A stretch of 24,699 nt of DNA from a virus: positions 1 through 24,699 of the IMG/VR virus record IMGVR_UViG_3300033182_000628; one strand, given 5' to 3'. Under the pieces are notes generated by a model. That model had not been told where the DNA came from and ran no database searches. It saw only the letters and a program-made list of their open reading frames with translations. Below, one piece after another: positions 14,464-20,952 of the stretch. The position numbers were made by a program, and so were the translations under genes. The first letter of the stretch is position 1. Every line of letters begins with the position of its first letter.

Positions 14464-16754
14464 GCAACGGAACAAAAGTTGTCAAGAGAAACGGTGGAAC
14501 AGAACCTCTTGACTTGAATAAACTCCACGTTATGGTGGAAGAGGCGTGTAAAGACCTTGCAGGGGTCTCTGCAAGTCAGGTTGAGATGAAGTCGGGCATT
14601 CAGTTCTACGACGGCATTACAACGGCAGAAATCCAAGAGATTCTGATTCGTGCTGCTTCTGACCTGATTGACCTGGATCATCCTAACTATCAGTTTGTTG
14701 CCGCTCGTCTGCTATTGTTTGCCACCCGTAAGCAGTTGTATGGGCGTATGCATGACATCCCAGACCTCAAGCAACACGTTGAGCGTTGCATAAAAAACGG
14801 AGTTTATGATGCAGAAATTGTGGACCTCTATACTGAAGAAGAATTTGATAAACTTCAGTCGTTTATTGATCATCACCGTGACTATCTGTTCACTTATGCA
14901 GGTCTACGTCAAGTCGTTGATAAGTACCTCGTGCAAGATAGAAGCAGTGGCGCATTATATGAAACGCCACAGTTTATGTACTTGATGATTGCGGCAACTA
15001 TTTTCTCTAAATATCCAAAGGAGACCCGCCTAGATTACGTTAAGAAGTACTATGACGCAATCAGCAAGCACAAAATCAACATTCCCACACCTATCATGGC
15101 GGGAGTGCGAACTCCACTTCGACAATTTGCTAGCTGTGTCCTTGTTGACGTTGATGACACCCTCGATAGTATCTTTACTAGCGATATGGCTATTGGCAGA
15201 TATGTTGCACAAAGGGCGGGCATCGGTATCAACGCAGGCAGGATCCGTGGCATCAACAGTAAAATCAGAGGCGGAGAAGTTCAGCATACAGGTGTTGTCC
15301 CTTTCCTCAAAAAGTTTGAAGCAACTGTCCGTTGCTGCACACAGAATGGCATTAGAGGTGGATCAGCGACTGTCCACTTCCCCATCTGGCACCAAGAGAT
15401 AGAAGATATCATCGTACTGAAGAATAACAAGGGAACTGAAGATAATCGTGTCCGTAAACTAGATTACTCCATTCAGATTTCCAAACTCTTCTATGAGCGT
15501 TTCATCAAAAATGAAAACATCTCACTCTTCTCTCCGCACGACGTTCCTGGTCTGTATGATGCTTTTGGTACTCCTGGATTTGATGAGTTATACAATGCTT
15601 ATGAACGAGATGAGTCTATTCCAAGAAAGACTATCGGAGCTCAAGAACTCTTTCTCGATATTCTGAAGGAGCGTGCCGAGACTGGTCGTTTGTATATTAT
15701 GAACATCGACCATTGTAACTCCCACTCTTCCTTCTTGGATAAAGTTGAGATGAGCAACCTCTGTCAAGAGATTACACTTCCTACTAGACCACTACAACAC
15801 ATTGATGGTGATGGCGAAATTGCTCTTTGCATTCTTTCTGCTATTAATATTGGAAAAATTAGGGATCTTGAAGATCTTGAAGTTCTTTGTGATCTTGCTG
15901 TTAGGGGTCTTGATGAACTCATTGATTTTCAAGGATATCCCATCAAAGCAGCAGAAATCGCCACCAAGGCACGACGCTCCCTTGGAATCGGTTATATTGG
16001 TCTCGCACACTACCTAGCCAAGCATGGGCATCAATATGATTCTCAAGACGCCTGGCAGGCGGTCCACGACCTTACTGAGGCATTCCAATACTACCTCATC
16101 CAGGCTACTGTAAATCTTGCAAAAGAAAAAGGTGCTTGTGAATATAGTAACCGCACCAAGTATGCACAGGGAATTTTTCCAATTGATACATACAAGAAGG
16201 ACGTTGACGAAATCGTACCTAACGAGTTAAAATATGATTGGGAAGGTCTTAGAGCACTGGTCAAGCAATACGGAGTACGGAACTCAACATTGTCTGCACA
16301 GATGCCTTCGGAGAGCAGTTCCGTTGTGTCAAACGCCACAAACGGAATCGAACCTCCCAGAGCATACATGTCCGTTAAGAAGTCCAAGAAGGGCGTCCTT
16401 AAACAGATTGTTCCTCAATACGGATCTCTTAAAAACGCTTATACGCTTCTTTGGGATATGGAGTCCAATCGTGGTTATATTAATGTTGTTGCTGTAATGC
16501 AAAAGTTCTTCGACCAAGCAATCAGTGGCAACTGGTCTTATAATCCGACTCATTATCCCAACAATGAGATTCCTATTTCCGTTTGGGCACAAGACCTTTT
16601 AACTACATATAAGTACGGTTGGAAAACCAGTTATTATCAAAACACTTATGATATGAAGGACGATGAGGTTGAAGAACCAAAACAAGACCTTCAAGCACTG
16701 CTTCAAGAACTTTCCGATGCTGATGAAACAACTTGCGATAGTTGTTCTATTTAA
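14460..16754 (+). CDS. nrdA: Ribonucleotide reductase class Ia, large subunit
   Basis: 764 residues. It reduces ribonucleoside diphosphates to the deoxy form with NrdB. An ATP-cone regulatory domain is present at the N-terminus (KVVKRNGGTEPLDL, about 6-95). The catalytic set is complete: C226 (FASCVLVD) and C457 (EIALCILS) as the redox pair, N433, C435 and E437 (SNLCQEI) as the radical site, Y725-Y726 (KTSYYQN) for radical transfer, and C-terminal C759/C762 (TTCDSCSI) for reduction by thioredoxin or glutaredoxin. Full length and apparently intact, with no intron or intein. The gene overlaps gp61 and is separated from nrdB by an inserted HNH gene. Confidence 0.96.
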   Translation: MSNGTKVVKRNGGTEPLDLNKLHVMVEEACKDLAGVSASQVEMKSGIQFYDGITTAEIQEILIRAASDLIDLDHPNYQFVAARLLLFATRKQLYGRMHDIPDLKQHVERCIKNGVYDAEIVDLYTEEEFDKLQSFIDHHRDYLFTYAGLRQVVDKYLVQDRSSGALYETPQFMYLMIAATIFSKYPKETRLDYVKKYYDAISKHKINIPTPIMAGVRTPLRQFASCVLVDVDDTLDSIFTSDMAIGRYVAQRAGIGINAGRIRGINSKIRGGEVQHTGVVPFLKKFEATVRCCTQNGIRGGSATVHFPIWHQEIEDIIVLKNNKGTEDNRVRKLDYSIQISKLFYERFIKNENISLFSPHDVPGLYDAFGTPGFDELYNAYERDESIPRKTIGAQELFLDILKERAETGRLYIMNIDHCNSHSSFLDKVEMSNLCQEITLPTRPLQHIDGDGEIALCILSAINIGKIRDLEDLEVLCDLAVRGLDELIDFQGYPIKAAEIATKARRSLGIGYIGLAHYLAKHGHQYDSQDAWQAVHDLTEAFQYYLIQATVNLAKEKGACEYSNRTKYAQGIFPIDTYKKDVDEIVPNELKYDWEGLRALVKQYGVRNSTLSAQMPSESSSVVSNATNGIEPPRAYMSVKKSKKGVLKQIVPQYGSLKNAYTLLWDMESNRGYINVVAVMQKFFDQAISGNWSYNPTHYPNNEIPISVWAQDLLTTYKYGWKTSYYQNTYDMKDDEVEEPKQDLQALLQELSDADETTCDSCSI

Positions 16755-16779
16755 TGTGTAACATATAATGTGTAAAATA

Positions 16780-16787
16780 TATAAATA
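16780..16787 (+). promoter_or_regulatory. Late promoter TATAAATA upstream of the nrdA-nrdB intergenic HNH gene
   Basis: An exact late box 22 bases before the ATG at 16810, in an A+T-rich 55-base spacer that also holds two copies of AATGTGTAA (16753-16761 and 16767-16775). Confidence 0.7.
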
Positions 16788-16809
16788 GTATATAGATACA
16801 TCAACATTT

Positions 16810-17523
16810 ATGGACTATAAGAAACATTATAATTTACTAATACAAAAAGCACTCAATAGAAATATTGAGTGCTATGTTGAACAACATCATATTATTCCAA
16901 GATGCTTGGGTGGAACTGATGATGAATTAAATTTGATACAATTAACTCCAGAAGAGCATTTTATTGCACATAAACTTCTCACTAAGATTTATCCAAATAA
17001 TTTAAAGTTATTATATGCTTTTAATTTTATGTCTGCTCCCGTTTCTGGAAGAAATATAAACAATAAAAAATTTGGATTTGTTAGAAAAGAAATTTCTAGA
17101 CTAATGCAAGGTGACTTGAATCCCATAAAAAGATTTCCAGAAAAAAATCATATGCGAGGAAAATTTGGAAAAAATCATCCTGCTTATGGTAGAATAGTTA
17201 GTGATTATGAGAGGCAAAAAAATTCTAAAAGAATGAAAATTAATAACCCTTGTAAAGGTCTTTCTCCTTGGAATCATCCCAGATGTGATGATTATAATAA
17301 AAAAATATGGGTTTTTGCGGATGAGTATTATAATGAATGGAAAATAACGAAAGAATCTTACTGCGCTTTATCTAAAAAATTTGGATATGAAAAATACACT
17401 GCTTCTCATATTAATATGATTAAAAAATTTAAATCTGGATGGATACCAGATCAAGATTCTGAGTGGATTAAGTTCAAACAATTATTTTCAAAAAATTTAA
17501 CTTCGTTAAATATTACATTGTGA
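16810..17523 (+). CDS. HNH homing endonuclease between nrdA and nrdB
   Basis: 237 residues. The HNH core lies at 24-57: VEQHHIIPRCLGGTDDELNL with H26-H27 and N41, then EEHFIAHKLLTKI with H50/H54. The middle is Lys/Asn-rich with FGKNHPAYGR, a NUMOD-like element; the C-terminus (SHINMIKKFKSGW) resembles the DNA-contacting tail of similar enzymes. It is markedly A+T-rich compared with nrdA and nrdB and has its own late promoter, so it reads as an inserted free-standing homing gene. The core is of the same family as the antisense HNH at 2025. The insertion leaves both nrd reading frames open. The target is presumably an nrdA-nrdB junction lacking the insert. Confidence 0.9.
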   Translation: MDYKKHYNLLIQKALNRNIECYVEQHHIIPRCLGGTDDELNLIQLTPEEHFIAHKLLTKIYPNNLKLLYAFNFMSAPVSGRNINNKKFGFVRKEISRLMQGDLNPIKRFPEKNHMRGKFGKNHPAYGRIVSDYERQKNSKRMKINNPCKGLSPWNHPRCDDYNKKIWVFADEYYNEWKITKESYCALSKKFGYEKYTASHINMIKKFKSGWIPDQDSEWIKFKQLFSKNLTSLNITL

Positions 17524-17534
17524 GTTAGTTTAGT

Positions 17535-17540
17535 AAGGAG
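17535..17540 (+). promoter_or_regulatory. Strong ribosome binding site of nrdB
   Basis: AAGGAG lies 4 bases before the ATG at 17545. It decides this start over the downstream in-frame ATGs (for example 17584 and 17596) that would give an N-terminus more like T4 NrdB. Confidence 0.75.
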
Positions 17541-17544
17541 AATT

Positions 17545-18726
17545 ATGCCATTTAGTTTTAAAACAAACAAAGAAGAACGACCAATGGTTGAGTCCATGAC
17601 AGTTTTTAACTCTAACGAGGTTGATACAAAGAAACAACCAATGTTCTTTGGTCAACCACTAGGCATTCAGAGATATGATTCTTACAAATATCCAATCTTT
17701 GAAAAACTTACAACACAACAACTAGGTTACTTTTGGAGACCCGAGGAGGTCTCCCTCCAAAAAGATCGTGGTGATTATCAATCACTGCGTCCAGAACAAA
17801 AGCATATCTTTACCAGCAATCTGAAGTATCAGATTATGCTGGACTCTGTTCAGGGTCGTGGACCTGGTATGGCATTTGCTCCATACTGCTCCCTTCCTGA
17901 ACTGGAGGCTTGTATGAAGGTGTGGGAATTCATGGAAATGATTCACTCACGCTCCTACACTTATATTATCAAAAACGTTTATTCGGACCCATCTGAGGTT
18001 TTTGATACCATCCTCAAAGAGGATCGTATTATGGAGCGTGCAGTAACCGTTACACAAGCGTATAACGATTTTATTAATTCGGCACATCAGTATGATAATT
18101 CTGCTGAGTGGTTGCACGCATTAGAACAAGTCCCCTACGCACAAGAGGCAAGGTATGAACTCAAGCGTAAGCTCTATAGAGCAGTTGCAAACGTTAATAT
18201 TCTTGAAGGTATTCGCTTTTACGTGTCATTTGCTTGCAGTTTTGCTTTTGGCGAACTCAAGCTTATGGAAGGAAGTGCAAAAATCATCTCCCTAATTGCT
18301 AGGGATGAGAATCAGCACTTGGTCATTACTCAAAACATTCTTAAAAACTGGATGAACGGTGATGACCCAGAGATGAAGCAGATTGCCAAAGAAGAAGAGC
18401 AATGGTTGTACAAAGCGTTTGAGAATGCAGTCAATCAAGAAAAGTATTGGGCAGAGTATCTGTTCAAGGATGGTTCTATGATTGGTCTGAATGACAAACT
18501 GTTACAGCAGTATGTTGAATGGATTGCCAATCGTAGAATGAAAGCAATCGGACTCAAACCACTCTATGACATTGCCGCAAAGAATAATCCACTTCCTTGG
18601 ACAGAGCACTGGATTTCTTCTAAAGGTCTTCAAGTGGCACCCCAACAAACTCAAGTGCAGTCATATATTGTTGGAGGAATCAAACAAGATGTTACCGAAA
18701 ATTCTTTCTCAGGATTCCAGTTGTGA
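17545..18726 (+). CDS. nrdB: Ribonucleotide reductase class Ia, small subunit
   Basis: 393 residues. All di-iron ligands are present: D100 (MLDSV), E131 and H134 (EMIHSRSY), E221 (LEGIRFY), E255 and H258 (RDENQH). The radical tyrosine Y138 sits four residues after H134 as in E. coli. It generates the tyrosyl radical used by NrdA. With the start favoured by the AAGGAG site, the protein has about 17 extra N-terminal residues before MTVFNSNEV, the segment that matches the T4 NrdB start. The extra stretch might date from the HNH insertion upstream. The C-terminus VTENSFSGFQL, needed for docking to NrdA, is encoded at 18691-18723 and has a synonymous duplicate at 19788. Confidence 0.95.
   Translation: MPFSFKTNKEERPMVESMTVFNSNEVDTKKQPMFFGQPLGIQRYDSYKYPIFEKLTTQQLGYFWRPEEVSLQKDRGDYQSLRPEQKHIFTSNLKYQIMLDSVQGRGPGMAFAPYCSLPELEACMKVWEFMEMIHSRSYTYIIKNVYSDPSEVFDTILKEDRIMERAVTVTQAYNDFINSAHQYDNSAEWLHALEQVPYAQEARYELKRKLYRAVANVNILEGIRFYVSFACSFAFGELKLMEGSAKIISLIARDENQHLVITQNILKNWMNGDDPEMKQIAKEEEQWLYKAFENAVNQEKYWAEYLFKDGSMIGLNDKLLQQYVEWIANRRMKAIGLKPLYDIAAKNNPLPWTEHWISSKGLQVAPQQTQVQSYIVGGIKQDVTENSFSGFQL
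18691..18726 (+). repeat. nrdB tail copy 1 (on nrdB)
   Basis: The last 11 codons plus stop of nrdB (VTENSFSGFQL). It matches 19788-19823 at 30 of 33 coding bases. The three differences (GTT/GTC, ACC/ACA, TCT/TCC) are all synonymous third positions. The stop differs (TGA here, TAA there). Confidence 0.9.
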
Positions 18727-18762
18727 TTGACATTAAGACTGAAGTAGTGTATTATATAAATA
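18727..18762 (+). promoter_or_regulatory. Overlapping sigma70-like and T4-late promoters
   Basis: TTGACA (18727-18732), a 17-base spacer and TATTAT (18750-18755) form a near-consensus host-type promoter. TATAAATA (18755-18762) overlaps its -10 by one base. Both point at the GIY-YIG gene at 18784, which could thus be read early and late. Confidence 0.7.
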
Positions 18763-18783
18763 ATAGGTAAGTTCAGCCTTATA

Positions 18784-19398
18784 ATGAATAACTACATTCT
18801 TTATTATTACTTGAGGGAGGACTTTAGTTCTCCCTTCTATATTGGTTATGGAAAACCAAGGAGAATACACGCAAAACATTTAAGAAGTAATGGTGCAAAC
18901 CTACTACCTCCAAGGGAAAGAAGGTGGATTGTAAAATCTGGATTAACCAAAGAAGAAGCAATAAAACTTGAGATAAAACATATAGCACTCTGGAAAAGAG
19001 AGTGTGATGGTGGAGTTTTACTCAACCAGAATTTGGGGGGAGAAGGAAAACCTGGAGGACAAAAAACTAAAGGATTTAGTGGAAGAAAACATAGTGAAGA
19101 AGCAAAGAAAAGAATAAGTGAAAAGGTTGCAGGTAAGAATAATCCAAGATATGGTGTTAAATTATCACAAGAGACAAAAAATAAGATAAGTCAAAACATA
19201 ACACCAAAATTTGGTAAAGATAATCCAAACTCTAAAACTTGGAAGATTGTTTCTCCACAAAATAAAGAGTATATTATTACTGGAGCATTAAAAGAGTTTT
19301 GTAAGTCTCAAAATATTTCATATGCAACTATGCACGCAGCAATTCTTTATGATAGAAAAGGTCCAAGAAGAAATGGATGGAGTATTGAGAAAATTTAA
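18784..19398 (+). CDS. GIY-YIG homing endonuclease with NUMOD3 repeats
   Basis: 204 residues. The N-terminal GIY-YIG domain (1-90) shows YILYYYL, PFYIGYG (17-23), a basic R26-R27, a candidate catalytic E63 (IKLEIKHI) and LLNQNLGGEG. Two or more NUMOD3-like repeats follow (SGRKHSEEAKKRISEKVAGK; GVKLSQETKNKIS). A C-terminal helix-turn-helix-like element runs from TWKIVSP to GWSIEKI. The arrangement equals that of the gp41-associated enzyme at 3902, but the sequences differ enough to be separate acquisitions. It begins 57 bases after the nrdB stop, under its own promoters, and is followed 1 base later by an unknown gene. The likely target is the 3' end of nrdB in phages lacking the cassette. Confidence 0.9.
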   Translation: MNNYILYYYLREDFSSPFYIGYGKPRRIHAKHLRSNGANLLPPRERRWIVKSGLTKEEAIKLEIKHIALWKRECDGGVLLNQNLGGEGKPGGQKTKGFSGRKHSEEAKKRISEKVAGKNNPRYGVKLSQETKNKISQNITPKFGKDNPNSKTWKIVSPQNKEYIITGALKEFCKSQNISYATMHAAILYDRKGPRRNGWSIEKI

Positions 19399-19399
19399 A

Positions 19400-19786
19400 A
19401 TGTCTCTACCAGAAGATGTGTGTGTAATAAAACTTCAGGAGTATTGTAAGTTTTCTTCTACACTATTAAAAATACCAGTCATATCCAAACCATTATGTGT
19501 AGATGCAAATTGTCATAATAATGTAAATTATTATGTGAATACTTATGGTGGGGAAAAAATAAGTGGTTATTATCTAATTACGGATGTTGATAATGAAACT
19601 TATGGGTGTGCAATATATCATAGTATCTGGAAAAATACTTATGGTGATTTAATAGATATAACACCTTTTGAAGATAAAAGAAGATATAATATGTTTTCCA
19701 TCTCCAATAATACAGAATATTACTCTGGAGTTGTCTATGATGGGAACACTTATAGAATATTAGAACCAGGTTGCAATATAATCTAA
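19400..19786 (+). CDS. Cargo protein of the nrdB cassette; unknown, with a Cys-His-Asp pattern
   Basis: 128 residues from the ATG at 19400, directly after the GIY-YIG stop. I do not recognise a named family. A conserved-looking core reads CVDANCHNNV (C38/H39), GYYLI, then YHSIW (H74), then GDLIDITP (D86). This order recalls small bacterial proteins with a C..H..D arrangement of the CFxN...HAVW...DVTP kind, and a Cys-His-Asp catalytic site or a metal site is possible. There is no signal peptide or membrane segment. It lies inside the cassette, its stop overlaps the ATG of the next gene, and its composition matches the endonuclease. It may be passenger DNA, an accessory factor or a host-directed effector. 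Confidence 0.72.
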   Translation: MSLPEDVCVIKLQEYCKFSSTLLKIPVISKPLCVDANCHNNVNYYVNTYGGEKISGYYLITDVDNETYGCAIYHSIWKNTYGDLIDITPFEDKRRYNMFSISNNTEYYSGVVYDGNTYRILEPGCNII

Positions 19787-19959
19787 TGTCACAGAAAATT
19801 CCTTCTCAGGATTCCAGTTGTAAGGGAAACTGTAACTGTAACTGCTTAAAACCAGAAGATGCTTTAAAGGCATACCAAGAAGCAGCAGACTGCGATGAAT
19901 ATCTCTTCGGGGATTATGATTATTGTTCGGAATGGATGAATGATATAGAGGGTCTTTGA
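19786..19959 (+). CDS. Small Cys-rich acidic protein downstream of nrdB
   Basis: 57 residues from the ATG at 19786 (TAATG with the previous stop). The first 11 or so codons re-use the displaced nrdB tail in another frame. The rest has a CKGNCNCNC cluster and an acidic, aromatic end (DYDYCSEWMNDIEGL). Six Cys in 57 residues suggest a metal-binding or redox role, perhaps linked to ribonucleotide reduction given its original place just after nrdB; this is inference. In an uninvaded ancestor it probably overlapped the end of nrdB or started just after it. Its stop codon lies in the stem-loop of a terminator. Confidence 0.65.
   Translation: MSQKIPSQDSSCKGNCNCNCLKPEDALKAYQEAADCDEYLFGDYDYCSEWMNDIEGL
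19788..19823 (+). repeat. nrdB tail copy 2 (remnant)
   Basis: Encodes VTENSFSGFQL and a TAA stop. In this frame there is a stop just upstream (19779), so it is no longer translated as part of nrdB. It is the presumed original nrdB end left on the far side of the cassette. Confidence 0.85.
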
Positions 19960-19972
19960 CCCTCTTTTTTTT
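19947..19972 (+). terminator. Intrinsic terminator of the nrd region
   Basis: Perfect 8-bp stem AGAGGGTC/GACCCTCT with a TTT loop, followed by an uninterrupted T run to 19972. The stop codon of the Cys-rich ORF (19957-19959) is inside the hairpin. The T run merges into a late promoter box. Confidence 0.88.
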
Positions 19973-19979
19973 ATAAATA
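19972..19979 (+). promoter_or_regulatory. Late promoter TATAAATA upstream of the 20008 gene
   Basis: An exact late box beginning on the last T of the terminator tract, 28 bases before the ATG at 20008. Confidence 0.75.
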
Positions 19980-20007
19980 TCCATATAAAAGATATTAAAA
20001 TAGTAAC

Positions 20008-20847
20008 ATGAAGCCCCTGTCGCAGTCAGAATACGGAGAACTCAGATCTCTTTATCAACAAGTTTATGCTTCACCAGAAGTAGAAATCACCGAAGAACTT
20101 ATTGATGAAATTTTTGATGAGTTACTAGATGAACTCGTAGAAGAGGGATATGAGCAGGAAGAAGCAATTCAAATTTTAGATGAAGCAATTGATGATTATC
20201 TTGCGGAAGGATACTATGATAGTGCTGTTTCGGGATCTAAGAAAAATGCTGCTGCATTAGACAGAGCAGCAAGACAGAAGAGAAGAGCAGGTCAGGCTAG
20301 GTATTATAAGAGAAAGGCAGGAGAGGCAGTTAAGAGAGGAAAGGAACTCGCTGTTGCGGCAAAAGCAGGCGCTTCATTGGCAAAAGACTTTGCTGGGGAT
20401 GAATTGAGGAGAGCCGGACGTAAGGCGGCACACAGCGCCTCTAAGGCAGCATCTGCTGTTAAGAGTGCTCCTGGTAAGGCGAAGGAGAAGGCAAAGAGCG
20501 GCATCAAGGGATTTATCAAGCGCCAGGCAGAAAAGGTCGTGAAGCGTATGAGTGAAGAAGCAGTAGGAGAAGGTATTGACTTTAAGGGTGCTGCCCGTGA
20601 GCAGGCACGCCGTGATGCCATCCAAGCAGCGAAGGATAAGAAGAGTCCTTCCAGCAAGCATCGCCGTCTTGCAATGGGTAAGTTCCGTCCTGGTGCATCA
20701 GCAGCAGAGCGTGCAGAAGGTGGTCGTGATGCCATGAGAGAGAAAGGAACCTCTCCTATCAAAAATGGTAAGAAGATGTTTGAGGAACTGCAAGCAACTG
20801 GATTGTTCACTGATAAGGAAATTCAGGCATTAATGGATGCTGAGTGA
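20008..20847 (+). CDS. Late protein with acidic N-terminus and histone-H1-like basic region
   Basis: 279 residues. Residues 21-68 are very acidic and helical (EELIDEIFDELLDELVEEGY). Residues 77-180 are rich in Ala, Lys and Arg with SASKAASAVKSAPGKAKEK, much like histone H1 or bacterial H1-like proteins. Residues 188-279 are another basic segment with IDFKGAAREQARRDAI and RPGASAAERAEGGRDAMREKG. It stands alone between a strong terminator with a late promoter on one side and another terminator on the other, so it is a single-gene late unit. A DNA-binding or head-packaged structural protein is plausible; the acidic part could shield the basic part before assembly (inference). Confidence 0.75.
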   Translation: MKPLSQSEYGELRSLYQQVYASPEVEITEELIDEIFDELLDELVEEGYEQEEAIQILDEAIDDYLAEGYYDSAVSGSKKNAAALDRAARQKRRAGQARYYKRKAGEAVKRGKELAVAAKAGASLAKDFAGDELRRAGRKAAHSASKAASAVKSAPGKAKEKAKSGIKGFIKRQAEKVVKRMSEEAVGEGIDFKGAAREQARRDAIQAAKDKKSPSSKHRRLAMGKFRPGASAAERAEGGRDAMREKGTSPIKNGKKMFEELQATGLFTDKEIQALMDAE

Positions 20848-20869
20848 TACAAAACTCACATAATACTCA

Positions 20870-20895
20870 GGGGGCTTGACAAGTCCCCTTTTTTT
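20870..20895 (+). terminator. Intrinsic terminator after the 20008 gene
   Basis: Stem GGGGGCTT/AAGTCCCC (8 bp with one G-T pair), 3-base loop GAC, and a run of seven T (20889-20895). Confidence 0.9.
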
Positions 20896-20922
20896 GTCTA
20901 GACTAGGTTTGTCCCGGTTAAA

Positions 20923-20930
20923 GATAAATA
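20923..20930 (+). promoter_or_regulatory. Late-promoter-like GATAAATA upstream of the 20953 gene
   Basis: One mismatch at the first, least constrained base of the TATAAATA box, 22 bases before the ATG at 20953 and just downstream of a terminator, where a new promoter is needed. Confidence 0.5.
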
Positions 20931-20952
20931 ATAGCTCATTGAGATCTATAAG

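Larger units (their letters stand above)
18691..19787 (+). mobile_element. GIY-YIG homing cassette with cargo inserted at the 3' end of nrdB
   Basis: About 1.1 kb bounded by the two nrdB tail copies. It contains a replacement nrdB tail, a promoter region, a GIY-YIG/NUMOD3 gene and a 128-residue ORF, ending at the remnant of the original nrdB tail. nrdB stays full length. The left boundary is set only by where the duplicated segment begins. Confidence 0.7.

Noticed and set aside
16753-16775. Two AATGTGTAA repeats after nrdA as a duplicated nrdA tail
   Set aside because: The repeats lie outside the nrdA coding end, do not encode its CDSCSI tail, and are short and A+T-rich; no nrdA or nrdB end duplication flanks this HNH gene.
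17496-17510. TTTAAC-TTC-GTTAAA hairpin before nrdB as terminator
   Set aside because: A+T-only short stem within the HNH coding end and no T run after it.
20304-20810. Minus-strand open frame (about 168 codons) opposite the histone-like gene
   Set aside because: An Ala/Ser/Phe-rich shadow of the Ala/Lys-rich plus-strand gene, without start signals.
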